From contig JADYYK010000158.1 of the NCBI GenBank assembly GCA_020853705.1, positions 28,810 through 92,809 of the forward strand: DNA of 64,000 bases, written 5' to 3'. How positions within the stretch are numbered: position 1 is the stretch's first letter; every line of letters starts with the position of its first letter. The translations under genes were made by a program, and so were the position numbers. The notes beneath the pieces are model-generated. The model was not told the origin of the DNA and did not search any database. It was given only the letters and a program-made list of their open reading frames with translations. Shown piece after piece: positions 12,358 to 21,300 of the stretch. The DNA comes from Deltaproteobacteria bacterium. Its GTDB lineage: Bacteria; Myxococcota_A; Polyangia; Haliangiales; JADYYK01.

Positions 12358-14376
12358 GTGCGCGCGATGATTCCCGCTCACCCGCCGCGTCGCCGCCGCC
12401 GCCCCCGCTCCCGCCGCTTCACGGTCGCCCTGGTGGCGGCCCTCGCCGCCGGCAGTCTCGCCGTCAGCCCCGGCTGTGACAGCCCTCCCGAGCCGCTGGG
12501 CAGCAGCATCCTCGACGCGCGCGGGTGCGATCCCATCTCGCCGACCATGTGCGGCATGCCGTTCCCGTCCAACGTCTACCTGGTCGCCGATCCCGCCATG
12601 ACGACCGGCTTCCACGTCTACTTGCCGCCCACGGTGGTGCCGCCGTCGACCACCGGCGCGGTGTCCGACACCAGCCTGTTCCTGCGCTCCGACGGCTTCT
12701 CGCCGGGCTCCGACGCCATCGTGCACCTGCCCGGCGCGACCAAGGTCGGCCTGGCCGATCCCGATCACATCGCCGACAGCCTGATGCCCGACAGCCTGAC
12801 CATCCTCTTCGACGCCACCACCAACACGCGGGTCGCGCACTGGGCCGAGATCGACCAGCGCTCGCAGCCCGAGGGCAGCCCCGAGCACGACACCTTCGAG
12901 GCCCCCAAGGCGCTGCTGATCCGCCCGGTCAAGCGTCTCGAGGACGCCCATCGCTACATCGTCGCGGTGCGCGGCGTGCGCGACAGCGCCGGAAACCTCA
13001 TCGCCCCCAGCCCGGTGTTCCGCGCCCTGCGCGACGGGCAGTCCTCGCGCCTGTCCACCGTGCTCATGCGCCGCGCCCAGTACGCCGACATCTTCGCGCG
13101 CCTGGAGGCCGCCGGCGTCCCGCGCGCCGACCTGCAGATCGCGTGGGACTTCTCCACCGCCAGCCAGGTCAACAACACACGCTGGCTCTTGACCATGCGC
13201 GATCGCGCCTTCGCCGCCCTGGGCGACGGCGCCTCGCCGTACAGCATCGACAAGGTCGACGAGAACCCCAGCGCGCACATCGCGCGCCGCATCCAGGGCC
13301 GCATCACCGTGCCGCTGTACCTCGACAGCACCATGCCGGGCGCGCGCATGAGCTTCGGCGCCGACGGCCTGCCCGAGCAGCACGGCACCGGCGAGTTCCC
13401 CTTCACGGTGGCCATCCCGAAGTCGGCCGCCACCGGCGCCAAGGACGTCATGCACGTCGGCCACGGCCTGTTCGGCACCCAGGACATCGTCAACGACGGT
13501 CGCCTGACCCTGCTCGCCGATCAGGAGGGCTTCGTGCTGCTGGGCCTCGACTGGCTCGGGCTGTCGTCGCCCGATCTGGCCATCCTGGGCAACGAGCTTC
13601 TGACCGGCGACCTGTCACGCTTCGCCACCGTGCCCGAGCGCGGCATGCAGGCCATGCTCAACAACCTGCTGGCGCTGCGCATGGTGCGGCGCGCGCTGGC
13701 CAAGGATCCGGCGACCTTCATCAACGGGCAGCCCACCATCTCGACCGACAAGGTCTACTACTGGGGCGCCAGCCTGGGCGGGATCTACGGCTCGACCTAC
13801 ATGGCGCTGACCACCGACATCCAGCGCGGGGTGCTCGGCGTGCCCGGGCAGGGCTTCAACCTGATGCTGCCGCGCAGCCGCCTGTACGACAACTTCCTGC
13901 TCGCCATCGGCCTGGCCTTCGACAAGGACGCGCGCCCGCTGTTCCCGGTCTTCCTGAGCTTCGCGCAGATGCTGTGGGATCGCGTCGATCCCACCGGCTT
14001 CACCCAGCACATCGTGCACGACCCGCTGCCGGGCACCCCGGCGCACCAGGTCTTCGTCATCTCCGCGGTGGGCGACCAGCAGGTCCCCAACGTGTCGACC
14101 CACCTCATGGTGCGCACCATCGGCGTGCCCGAGCTCTCGCCCGCGTTCCGCCCGGTGTACGGCATCGAGACCCAGCCCGGTCCGATCACCGGCAGCGCGT
14201 GGCTCGAGATCGACTTCGGGCTGCCGCCGGTGCCGCTGGTCAACCTGCCCAACCGCCAGGGCGCCGATCCCCACGATGGCCCCTGGGGCCTGCCGGTGGT
14301 GCACCAGATGATGGGTCGCTTCATGCGCACCGGCGAGATCGTCAACCTGTGCGACGGCGTCTGTGACCCCGACTGA
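12358..14376 (+). CDS. Secreted alpha/beta-hydrolase-like (lipo)protein
   Basis: A 672-residue exported protein. After an Arg-rich N-terminus (residues 1-20) comes a hydrophobic core and SPGC, a weak lipobox (Pro at -2), so lipid attachment is possible but not certain. The N-terminal half has a beta-sandwich-like region with conserved-looking Cys (GCDPISPTMCGMPFPSN) and a Big-like block (ALLIRPVKRLEDAHRYIVAVRG). The C-terminal half has alpha/beta-hydrolase signatures: HVGHGLFG, GLDWLGLSSPD and the nucleophile elbow YWGASLGGIYG. It may be an extracellular lipase or esterase; the substrate is unknown. GTG 12358 is used, with ATG 12367 as alternative. No clear ribosome site is seen, consistent with a leaderless transcript from the palindrome-linked promoter. 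It follows the DUF4091 gene by 52 nt. Confidence 0.8.
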   Translation: MRAMIPAHPPRRRRRPRSRRFTVALVAALAAGSLAVSPGCDSPPEPLGSSILDARGCDPISPTMCGMPFPSNVYLVADPAMTTGFHVYLPPTVVPPSTTGAVSDTSLFLRSDGFSPGSDAIVHLPGATKVGLADPDHIADSLMPDSLTILFDATTNTRVAHWAEIDQRSQPEGSPEHDTFEAPKALLIRPVKRLEDAHRYIVAVRGVRDSAGNLIAPSPVFRALRDGQSSRLSTVLMRRAQYADIFARLEAAGVPRADLQIAWDFSTASQVNNTRWLLTMRDRAFAALGDGASPYSIDKVDENPSAHIARRIQGRITVPLYLDSTMPGARMSFGADGLPEQHGTGEFPFTVAIPKSAATGAKDVMHVGHGLFGTQDIVNDGRLTLLADQEGFVLLGLDWLGLSSPDLAILGNELLTGDLSRFATVPERGMQAMLNNLLALRMVRRALAKDPATFINGQPTISTDKVYYWGASLGGIYGSTYMALTTDIQRGVLGVPGQGFNLMLPRSRLYDNFLLAIGLAFDKDARPLFPVFLSFAQMLWDRVDPTGFTQHIVHDPLPGTPAHQVFVISAVGDQQVPNVSTHLMVRTIGVPELSPAFRPVYGIETQPGPITGSAWLEIDFGLPPVPLVNLPNRQGADPHDGPWGLPVVHQMMGRFMRTGEIVNLCDGVCDPD

Positions 14377-14392
14377 CGCGGTAGGATGTCTC

Positions 14393-14791
14393 GTGGCCAG
14401 CCCTCCTCCGCGTCCCCCATCCCCTCCACGCACGGGTAGCAACACGCGGCAGACCCCGCGCTATGACGTCAGGGTCTCCGCCGACGTGCAGACCGCCACC
14501 GGACGCGTGGTGTCGATGCACACCCGCAACCTGTCCGAGGGCGGCGTCTGCCTGGAGGGCGCGGTGCACTTCCCCGAGGGCGCCGTGCTCGCGGTCGGCC
14601 TGTTCCTCGTGGTCGACGAGATCGAGGACGCCACCGAGGCCCCGCTCACGCTGGCCGGCCAGGTGACCTGGAGCGAGGAGCCCGGCGACGGCGAGCCCGC
14701 GCGCATGGGGATCCGCTTCGCGGACGTCGAGCCGGCCGCGCTGGCGCGCCTGCGCGACTTCTTGCGCGCGCTTCAGCCGCCTGCGCCGTAG
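14393..14791 (+). CDS. Single-domain PilZ protein
   Basis: A small PilZ-domain protein, a family that binds cyclic di-GMP. Both ligand-binding signatures are present: RYDVR (RxxxR) and NLSEGG (D/NxSxxG). The remaining strands (LTLAGQVTWSEE, MGIRFADVEPAAL) fit the PilZ barrel and closing helix. GTG 14393 is chosen because a TAGGA sequence lies 6 nt upstream and a GTG at 14363 would overlap the preceding gene by 14 nt. The N-terminal ~25 residues are Pro/Arg-rich and probably disordered. Its 3' end overlaps the convergent glycosyltransferase gene by 19 nt. With no effector domain, it likely works by contacting another protein. Confidence 0.88.
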   Translation: MASPPPRPPSPPRTGSNTRQTPRYDVRVSADVQTATGRVVSMHTRNLSEGGVCLEGAVHFPEGAVLAVGLFLVVDEIEDATEAPLTLAGQVTWSEEPGDGEPARMGIRFADVEPAALARLRDFLRALQPPAP

Positions 14792-15906
14792 AGCTCGGCC
14801 TCGTAGCGGCGCGCCATCGCGTCGACCCCGAACTTCTCGGTCACCCGTCGCCGCGCACGCTCGCCGTAGGCCGCGCGCTCCGCCTCGCCCCAGGCCAGCA
14901 CGCCGGCCAGGGCGTCACGCAGCGCCGCCACGTCGCCGGGCGCGACCACGACGCCGCACGCGCCCACGCCCGCGCCCGCGTCGACGGTGCGCGCGATCTC
15001 GCCGACGTCGCTGGCCACCACCGGCAGCCCCGACGCCATCGCCTCCAGCACCACCATGGGCAGCCCCTCGGTCAGGGACGGATGCGCCAGGACGTCCGCG
15101 GCCCGGTACAGGTCGGCCACGTCGCCACGCGCGCCCAGCAGCCGCACCCGACCCGCCACCCCGAGCCGCTGCGCCGCCGCCTCCAGCTCCTGCTGCAGCG
15201 GCCCGTCACCCGCGATCGCCACCACCACCTCGTCACCCAGCCCGGCCGCCGCCTCGATGAGCCCGACATGGTGCTTCTCCACCGACAGCCGCCCCACCGC
15301 CAGCACCAGCCGCTGACCCGCCGCGACGCCCAGCTCGGCGCGCACCTGGTCGCGCCCGCGCTGCACCCGCGCCGCCAGCGCCGCCTCATCCAGCCCGTTC
15401 GCGATCCACCTGACCTTGCCCGCCGCCACCGCCCGCGGCGCGCGCGCGCGCACCTTGTCCAGCAGCCCCTCGCTCACCGTGGCCACCGCGTCCAGCAGCG
15501 GCAGCACGCCATACAGCGCGCGCTCGTACAGCTGCACCGCCTTCGACTCGCCGGTGTCGCCGTGCAGCGTCGCGACATGGCGCCGCCCGGTCCCGACCAG
15601 CCCCGCGGTGGCCAGGATGGTCGACTTGTAGTCGTGCGAGTGCACCACATCGACGTCCCACTGCTTGGCCAGCGCCCGGATCCGCCACGGCGCCGCCGGA
15701 TCCAGCCGCCCGCTGACCGGCACCGCGGCCGCCGGAAGGCCGCGCGCGCGCGCCGCCGCCAGCAGCGCCGGCTCGTCCTGGTGCCGCGCGTCCGCCAGCA
15801 CGCCGACGACCACCGTGTGCCGCGCCGCGCACGCGCGCGCCAGCCCCAGCAGCACGGTCTCGGCGCCGTAGATCCCCTGACCGCTGCGCAGATGCAGGAT
15901 CCGCAA
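14773..15906 (-). CDS. GT4-family glycosyltransferase of polysaccharide operon
   Basis: A 377-residue GT-B glycosyltransferase. The N-terminus HLRSGQGIYGAETVLLGLA is the acceptor-side loop; DVDVVHSHDYKSTI and ATLHGD are typical of the first Rossmann-like domain. The second domain has LAVGRLSVEKHH, DVLAHPSLTEGLPMVVLEAM (E-x7-E) and SDVGEIARTV. It should transfer an activated sugar to a lipid-linked or growing glycan at the cytoplasmic face. It is the last gene of a five-gene minus-strand operon, starting 13 nt after the BY-kinase-like gene, which suggests it builds the polymer that the operon exports. The sugar is not predictable. Confidence 0.9.
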   Translation of the reverse strand: MRILHLRSGQGIYGAETVLLGLARACAARHTVVVGVLADARHQDEPALLAAARARGLPAAAVPVSGRLDPAAPWRIRALAKQWDVDVVHSHDYKSTILATAGLVGTGRRHVATLHGDTGESKAVQLYERALYGVLPLLDAVATVSEGLLDKVRARAPRAVAAGKVRWIANGLDEAALAARVQRGRDQVRAELGVAAGQRLVLAVGRLSVEKHHVGLIEAAAGLGDEVVVAIAGDGPLQQELEAAAQRLGVAGRVRLLGARGDVADLYRAADVLAHPSLTEGLPMVVLEAMASGLPVVASDVGEIARTVDAGAGVGACGVVVAPGDVAALRDALAGVLAWGEAERAAYGERARRRVTEKFGVDAMARRYEAELYGAGG

Positions 15907-15919
15907 GGGGGCGCCCGAA

Positions 15920-17173
15920 CTAACTGGCCCCGATCAGCACGACCCCGGTCAGGTTCTTGGTCGACAGCCGGCTGACCGCCTTGCGCAGCGCCGGGCCCGA
16001 CGACTTGCCGCTGCGCGCCGCCACCACCACGCCATCGACCAGGTCCTGCACGATGTTGATGTCGGCCGCCGCCAGCACCGCCGGCGTGTCGATGATGACG
16101 AAGTCGTAGTACAGCCGGAGCTCCTGCATCAGGCGCGCGAACTCCTCGCTGTTGAGCAGCGCCGCCGGGTTGTCGGCCGGCTTGCCGCACGGCATCAGGT
16201 GAAACCCGGTGCCGAGCTCCAGCATGCTCCAGGGCGCGTCAGGATCCTTGCGGTGGGCGCGGATCTCCTCGGTCAGGCCGCTTGCGACCTGGATACCGAA
16301 GGCCTGCGCCAGCGCCGGCGACCGGAAGTTGGCCTCCAGCAGCGCGACCCGGGTGCGGCGCCCCTCGGCCAGCGCCAGCGCCAGGTTGGCCGCCAGCGTG
16401 GTCGAGCCCTCGCCGGTGCGCGCGCTGGTGACCGCGATCGCCCGGGGATCCCCGCGCTCCTTGAGCTTGAACTTGACCAGCCGGTACTGCTGCGCCGGGC
16501 TGCCGTCGGCGTCGTGCACCAGCACCAGGCGGCCATCGGGGTTGGTGCCCTCGACCGGGATGATCCTGAAGTTGCCGCGCCCGCTCTCGGGCGCGCGCGC
16601 CTGCTGCTGCGACGGCACCGGTGCACCACCCAGCGACAGCGGCGGCTGCCCCATTCCACCCCCCATGCCCGCCGGCGGCGGCGACGGCAACGCCGCGGCT
16701 CCCCTGCCAGGGGTGACATGCACGTGTGATTGTGGCCCGACCATCACGGACGGCCCCGCGGTCACGGCGTCCAGCGGCGTCGCCACCGGCTCGCCGCGCA
16801 GCTCATGCGGTCCCTTGCCATAGAACTTCGGGATGGCGCTCGGCCCGCGCGAACCGGGCGGCGGCGCCACCGCCTTCATGTTGAGCCGGGTGGCGCCGTC
16901 CTCGACCACGCGTCCGCCGCCGGGACCGCCCGGCTGGGCGATCGGCGTGGCATAGGCCGGCTGCTGCTGCTGACCCTGCTCGTCGACCCCGCGCGGACCG
17001 TCGACCCGGGTCTCGGTCTCCGCGGTGTCGGTGCTGGGCGCGCCGGGCCCCGGGCCGAACTTCGAGGCCACCCGCGGGGGCGCCGCGCCGGTGCCCGGGC
17101 GCAGCACGGGCGGCTCGCTGATCAGCGTGGCCGCGTCCTCGAACCGCGGCCGCTTGCGCTGGTCATCACTCAT
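15920..17173 (-). CDS. BY-kinase-like (CpsD/CapB fold) protein with degenerate active site
   Basis: A 417-residue protein. Residues 1-~200 are Pro/Gly/Ala-rich and probably disordered, and the last ~190 have the bacterial tyrosine-kinase/ParA-like fold: AVTSARTGEGSTTLAANLAL, VALLEANFRSPALAQAFG, FHLMPCGKP, YDFVIIDTPAVLAAADI and DGVVVAARSGKSS. Active BY-kinases need a Walker A lysine (GxGKST) and a Walker A' hhhDxDxR; here these read GEGSTT and LLEANFR, so the lysine and both aspartates are replaced, while Walker B (IIDTP) is kept. There is also no Tyr-rich tail. The protein is therefore probably a non-catalytic partner of the Wzz-like protein encoded 45 nt upstream. A sequencing error is unlikely to explain three separate changes. 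Confidence 0.85.
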   Translation of the reverse strand: MSDDQRKRPRFEDAATLISEPPVLRPGTGAAPPRVASKFGPGPGAPSTDTAETETRVDGPRGVDEQGQQQQPAYATPIAQPGGPGGGRVVEDGATRLNMKAVAPPPGSRGPSAIPKFYGKGPHELRGEPVATPLDAVTAGPSVMVGPQSHVHVTPGRGAAALPSPPPAGMGGGMGQPPLSLGGAPVPSQQQARAPESGRGNFRIIPVEGTNPDGRLVLVHDADGSPAQQYRLVKFKLKERGDPRAIAVTSARTGEGSTTLAANLALALAEGRRTRVALLEANFRSPALAQAFGIQVASGLTEEIRAHRKDPDAPWSMLELGTGFHLMPCGKPADNPAALLNSEEFARLMQELRLYYDFVIIDTPAVLAAADINIVQDLVDGVVVAARSGKSSGPALRKAVSRLSTKNLTGVVLIGAS

Positions 17174-17218
17174 GCACGGATGCTCGCAATCATTCTATCC
17201 AGTTGGCCCAGTTGGCGA

Positions 17219-18706
17219 CTACTTGGCCACGGTTCGCCGCGGGATGGCCGCGAGCACGGGGAGCTTGATCGCCTGCTTGAGATCATCTTCGTCATAGATC
17301 TTCGGGTCAAGTAGAACCCTCGCCACCGCCGCGCCCAGGCCGGCGAAGATGGCCGCCGCCAGCGCCATGATGGCGATCTTGAGGCGCCGCACCCGCATCA
17401 GCTCGCCCAGCTTGGCGGCGTCGCGGATGGTGAAGGCCTCGGCCGACTTCTCGGCGGCCAGCCGGGCCAGCGGCCGGGCCTCGTTGGCGCGCTCCTCGAG
17501 GGCCTGGAGTTTCGCGCGCTTGATGGAGATCATGCGGTTCAGGTCGGTGAACTTGCCCTCGATCTGGGCCACCGTCTGCTCGAACTCGGCGGCGCTGACC
17601 GCCTCCTTCTCCTTGTCGGTGGTGGGCTTGGGCGGCGGGGTGTTCCTGACCGTCTCCTTGCGCGCCGCCAGCTCCTTCATGCGCTGGTTGATCTTGACGT
17701 CGAGGCCGGCGATCTGCGCGCGCAGCCCCTTCTCCTCCTCGGTCTCGGCCCGGGTGGTGCCGCGCTTGCGCTCGGCCGCGACGTCCTCCTCGAGGGCGCG
17801 CAGCTTGGCGCGCGCCGCCTTCACGTCGGGGTGGGCCTCGGTGTACGACCTCAGCAGCCCCTCCAGCGTCCGCTTGGCGGTGCGCAGCTCCTCCTCCTTG
17901 GCCGAGGGCTCGGTCGACACCGGCGCGCCTGCCAGCACCGCCAGCTGCGCCTCCAGCTGCCCCTTGCGCGCGACCGCGTCCTTCAGCTCGGGATCGTCCT
18001 TGGCGGCGTCCTTGATGGCGCGGCTGACGCCGCTGCCCTTGCTGGTGGTGGTGGTCGGCCGCTTCATCACCAGCTGCCCGGTCTGGTCGACGGTCAGCTG
18101 GTGCAGCTCCTTGAACTTGAACATCTCCTCCTCGGCCTTCTGGACCTCCTTGGTGGCCTCGTCGACCTGGCGGTTGATGAAGGCCGCGGTGTCGGTCGGC
18201 TTGCGCGCCAGCTCGGCGACGTTGACCTCGATGAAGCGCGCGGCCAGGTTCTTGGCCATGGTCTGCACCTTGACCGGATCGCCGCCGCGGACCTCGAAGG
18301 TGAAGCTGTCGGCGTTGGCCGAGCGCATGATCTGCCCGTGCAGCATGTCGACCTGGGCGTTCTCGCTCATGCTGGTCTTCTCGGGCAGAAAGCCGCTCTC
18401 GCGCCCGACCGAGAGCAGGTTGGTGCGGCTCGACATGAAGCGCTTCATGGCCTGCACCAGGTCGAAGCTCTCGCGCACCTCGCCACCGCGGACCACGTCT
18501 TGCTGCACCGACTCGCGGAACTCCACGTAGGTGCGGCTGACGTAGTAGCCCTTCTTCATGAACAGGAAGAAGCCCAGCACGCCGCCGCCCGCCAGCAGGC
18601 CGGCCAGCAGCGCCAGCGGCCAGCGCCTGATGACCCGGCGCGCGATGACCACGCCGCGCGCGACCTTGTCCTGCAGGCTGGCTCCAGCTTGTTCCGGCTC
18701 GCTCAT
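17219..18706 (-). CDS. Wzz-like polysaccharide co-polymerase (PCP-2a type)
   Basis: A chain-length regulator/co-polymerase of the inner membrane. The 495-residue product starts at the ATG at 18706 (GAGGGG six bases upstream; a second ATG two codons before it). It has an N-terminal membrane span (about 25-50, LALLAGLLAGGGVLGFFLFM), a long periplasmic region with coiled-coil stretches (KEVQKAEEEMFKFKELHQL; AKLRALEEDVAAERKR), and a C-terminal span (LKIAIMALAAAIFAGLGAAVA) near residue 455. The tail DLKQAIKLPVLAAIPRR is typical of the segment facing a BY-kinase. The kinase-like partner follows 45 nt downstream, and the beta-barrel gene is upstream, so the trio resembles a Wzx/Wzy export complex. 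Confidence 0.9.
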   Translation of the reverse strand: MSEPEQAGASLQDKVARGVVIARRVIRRWPLALLAGLLAGGGVLGFFLFMKKGYYVSRTYVEFRESVQQDVVRGGEVRESFDLVQAMKRFMSSRTNLLSVGRESGFLPEKTSMSENAQVDMLHGQIMRSANADSFTFEVRGGDPVKVQTMAKNLAARFIEVNVAELARKPTDTAAFINRQVDEATKEVQKAEEEMFKFKELHQLTVDQTGQLVMKRPTTTTSKGSGVSRAIKDAAKDDPELKDAVARKGQLEAQLAVLAGAPVSTEPSAKEEELRTAKRTLEGLLRSYTEAHPDVKAARAKLRALEEDVAAERKRGTTRAETEEEKGLRAQIAGLDVKINQRMKELAARKETVRNTPPPKPTTDKEKEAVSAAEFEQTVAQIEGKFTDLNRMISIKRAKLQALEERANEARPLARLAAEKSAEAFTIRDAAKLGELMRVRRLKIAIMALAAAIFAGLGAAVARVLLDPKIYDEDDLKQAIKLPVLAAIPRRTVAK

Positions 18707-18712
18707 CGACAT

Positions 18713-18762
18713 CCCCTCGTCGTCGTCGCCATCATCGTCGCCATCATCATCATCACCATCAT
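18713..18762. repeat. Degenerate trinucleotide (GAT/GAC) tract between two operon genes
   Basis: On the minus strand the spacer between the beta-barrel stop and the Wzz-like start is almost entirely GAT and GAC triplets with interspersed GGT/GGC. It contains several ATG triplets ahead of the real start. Slippage here could alter spacing between the two genes but would not change either protein. Confidence 0.75.
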
Positions 18763-20172
18763 CTAGTTCTCGCCGACGCTCTCGACCGGGGCAGGCGTCG
18801 CCCGCAGCCGCTCGGCGTTCAAGTCCTGCAGACGCTCGAGGTCGTCTTCCTGTCTGCGCCGCGCCTCGTCGGGCGCCAGCCGCGTCATGCGCGGCTCGGC
18901 CGGCAGCGAGAAGCGCAGCGCCACCGTGACCAGGTTGCGCTCGAAGTCGAGATCGAACGGCACCGCGGCGCCGCCCGGGATGACCTGGGTGGTGGCGCGC
19001 TGCACGCGGCCGTTGTAGCGCCCGATCAGCACATAGCCGTCCTTGACCGTCCACTCCAGCTCGAGGTCGCCGTTGAGCACCGCGACGCGCTGGAAGTCGG
19101 GCTGGTCGCCGGCGCCGGGCAGGGTGAAGCGGCTCATGTTGGCCGACACCCCGGCGGTGAAGTACAGGTCCTCGTCGATGACATACTCGACGCCGGCCGA
19201 CAGGATGTCCTCGACCTGCAGGGTCTGGTACTCGACGTTGGCGCCCATGCTGTGGGTCAGCTCGGCCACGAAGCGCATGAAGACGTTCTCGTACTTGAAG
19301 CGCGCCGAGCCGACCGGCCCGTAGTAGACGTCGTGGAAGCGCGTCGCCGGCAGGCCCGAGGGCTCGATGTCGGTGGCCATCGCGGCGCCCAGCTCGATGC
19401 GGCCCTCGATGCGCTCGGTGATGTCGCGGGTGAAGCGCTGGGTGGCCTCGGCGGTCAGGAAGTCGAGGCGCTGCTCCAGCCAGGCATAGTCGACCTGCAC
19501 CGAGCTCCGGTGGATGTTGCGCAGCTGCTCAATCTCGTACTCCAGGCGGGTGCCGAAGCTGAGGGCGTCGCCGCCCACGCCCTGCGGGTTGGGCGACGGA
19601 TCCAGCGGGCGAAAGCCCTCCGCCGTCGTGCCCAGGCGCAGCGTGGTGCGCTCGTCGAGCTCGCGCTCGTGGTACAGCGCCGCGATGTCATAGACGAAGC
19701 TGGCGCTCTGCGCGCCGACCGAGCCGCCCGAGCCGACGTCGAGCTGGCCGGGGCCCGCGGACTCCGACACGTTGTTGACGTTGCCGTGCACCAGCAGGTT
19801 GGTAAAGCGGGTGCGCGTGCTCTCGCTGTGCTCGAAGGCGCTCTCCCACTCGACGCGGTTGTCGGCGTTGTCGAGGTTGGGGTGGTTGACGAACTTCTGG
19901 ATGCCGAAGATCCAGGTCACCTCGTGCGACTGGGTCGGCTTCTCGTAGCGCAGGCGGAAGCCGGGCCGCACGCTGGTGATGAAGTCACCCTCGCGCTGCT
20001 GCACCACGGCGGCGTCGCCGGTGCGCAGGAACAGCGAGTCGTTGTAGGTCTCGCTGGCCTGCAGCGCGATCCCGGCCGTGGTGCGCCAGTTGGCCAGCGC
20101 CGTTGCAGGCGCCGCGCACAGCAGCGCACTCCCCATCAAAATCGCGAAGTTCCCCCTCACGCGGCGCAGCAT
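18763..20172 (-). CDS. Outer-membrane beta-barrel protein of polysaccharide operon
   Basis: A 469-residue exported protein with a cleavable signal peptide (hydrophobic core ILMGSALLCAAPATALA, then NWRTT). The mature part alternates polar and hydrophobic residues with many aromatic-ended strands (RPGFRLRYEKPTQSHEVTWIF; FGTRLEYEIEQLRNIH; VGSARFKYENVFMRFVAEL; YVLIGRYNGRV; NLVTVALRFSLPAE), typical of an outer-membrane barrel of about 16-18 strands. In Myxococcus, polysaccharide pathways use a Wzp-type barrel of this kind next to PCP proteins, so export of the polymer is the likely role; this is inference from context. A charged tail (about 435-469) follows the last strand. It is separated by 10 nt from apbE and by 56 nt from the Wzz-like gene. 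Confidence 0.82.
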   Translation of the reverse strand: MLRRVRGNFAILMGSALLCAAPATALANWRTTAGIALQASETYNDSLFLRTGDAAVVQQREGDFITSVRPGFRLRYEKPTQSHEVTWIFGIQKFVNHPNLDNADNRVEWESAFEHSESTRTRFTNLLVHGNVNNVSESAGPGQLDVGSGGSVGAQSASFVYDIAALYHERELDERTTLRLGTTAEGFRPLDPSPNPQGVGGDALSFGTRLEYEIEQLRNIHRSSVQVDYAWLEQRLDFLTAEATQRFTRDITERIEGRIELGAAMATDIEPSGLPATRFHDVYYGPVGSARFKYENVFMRFVAELTHSMGANVEYQTLQVEDILSAGVEYVIDEDLYFTAGVSANMSRFTLPGAGDQPDFQRVAVLNGDLELEWTVKDGYVLIGRYNGRVQRATTQVIPGGAAVPFDLDFERNLVTVALRFSLPAEPRMTRLAPDEARRRQEDDLERLQDLNAERLRATPAPVESVGEN

Positions 20173-20182
20173 AGCGCAGATC

Positions 20183-21259
20183 TCACGGGGTGGGCTGACG
20201 CAGGATGGTCAGGCGGCCGGCCAGGCCCGGGGTCATGATGATCTGGTTGCCGCTGGTGACCCAGACCGCCTCGATCCCCGCGGCCTTGGCCACCGGCAGC
20301 CCCTTGTCGGCGCCCAGCACGAACAGCATGGTCGAGGCCACGTCGGCGGTCAGGGCGTCCTTGGTCAGCACGGTGCAGCTGCGAGTGTGCGCGACCGGGT
20401 AGCCGGTCTTGGGATCCAGGATGTGGTGGTAGCGCTTGCCGTCCTTGATGACGAAGCGCTCGTAGTCGCCGCTGGTCGAGAAGGTGCTGTCGCGCAGCTG
20501 GATCGACGCGAAGGGGTCGCCGCCGCGGGGATCCTTGATGCCGACCTGCCAGGCCCGGTCGCCGCGATCACCGGCGACATAGAGATCGCCGCCGGCCTGC
20601 ACGATGAAGTCGTGAAAGCCGCGCTCGCGCAGGGTGGCCACCGCGCGGTCGACCGCATAGCCCTTGGCGCTGCCGCCCAGGGTGACCAGGGTCTTGGCGT
20701 CGGTGACGCGCGCGCTGGCGGACTTCTTCTTGAGATCGCGGCGCAGCTCGACCTTCTTCCAGCCCACGTGGGAGAGCCGCGCCTTGACGTCGGCGTCGGC
20801 GGGGATGCTGCCATCGACGTCGTCGTCGAACTTCCACAGCCCCTTGAAGGTACCCACCGTGATGTCGAAGCCGCCGCCCGACAGCTTGGCGCCCCACTGC
20901 GAGCGCTCCATCACGGCGGCGGTGTCGAGATCGATGGCGGTCCAGCCCTTGCCCGCGCGCGCGTTCAGCTTCGACACCGAGCTGTCGGGGCGCCAGGTCG
21001 TCATCAGCGCCTCGATGCGCGCCATCTCGGTGAAGGCGGCCTCGATGGCCTCGACCGCGGGGCCCTGGTCGTCGCCGGTCGGGATGGCGACCACGATCTC
21101 GCAGGTGGTGCCCATCAGCTCGCGACCGCGGCGCAGGATGTTCGACTGCGCCGCGCCGCCCGGGGTGGGCACCTTGCGCTTCATCATGCCGTCCGCCAGG
21201 GCGTCGCCGCCGAGCCCGAGCAAGGCCACGGCGGGGAGGGAGAGCAGTGCGAGGCGCAT
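20183..21259 (-). CDS. apbE: FAD:protein FMN transferase (ApbE)
   Basis: ApbE covalently attaches FMN to a Thr or Ser of target flavoproteins outside the cytoplasm, using FAD and Mg2+. The 358-residue product has a signal peptide (LALLSLPAVALLGLGGDALA) and the family signatures RRGRELMGTTCEI, GGFDITVGTFKGLWKF, TLGGSAKGYAVDRA, QAGGDLYVAG, STSGDYERF and YHHILDPKTGYP, all apparently intact. It is the first gene of the polysaccharide-export operon, divergent from thiO with a 41-nt gap. No obvious flavinylation target (such as an FMN-binding NqrC/RnfG protein) is encoded in the window, so its place in this operon is unexplained. Confidence 0.94.
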   Translation of the reverse strand: MRLALLSLPAVALLGLGGDALADGMMKRKVPTPGGAAQSNILRRGRELMGTTCEIVVAIPTGDDQGPAVEAIEAAFTEMARIEALMTTWRPDSSVSKLNARAGKGWTAIDLDTAAVMERSQWGAKLSGGGFDITVGTFKGLWKFDDDVDGSIPADADVKARLSHVGWKKVELRRDLKKKSASARVTDAKTLVTLGGSAKGYAVDRAVATLRERGFHDFIVQAGGDLYVAGDRGDRAWQVGIKDPRGGDPFASIQLRDSTFSTSGDYERFVIKDGKRYHHILDPKTGYPVAHTRSCTVLTKDALTADVASTMLFVLGADKGLPVAKAAGIEAVWVTSGNQIIMTPGLAGRLTILRQPTP

Positions 21260-21300
21260 GGGTTGAAATTTAGCAGAGTTCCGGGTGTAGGCTCGCGGCC

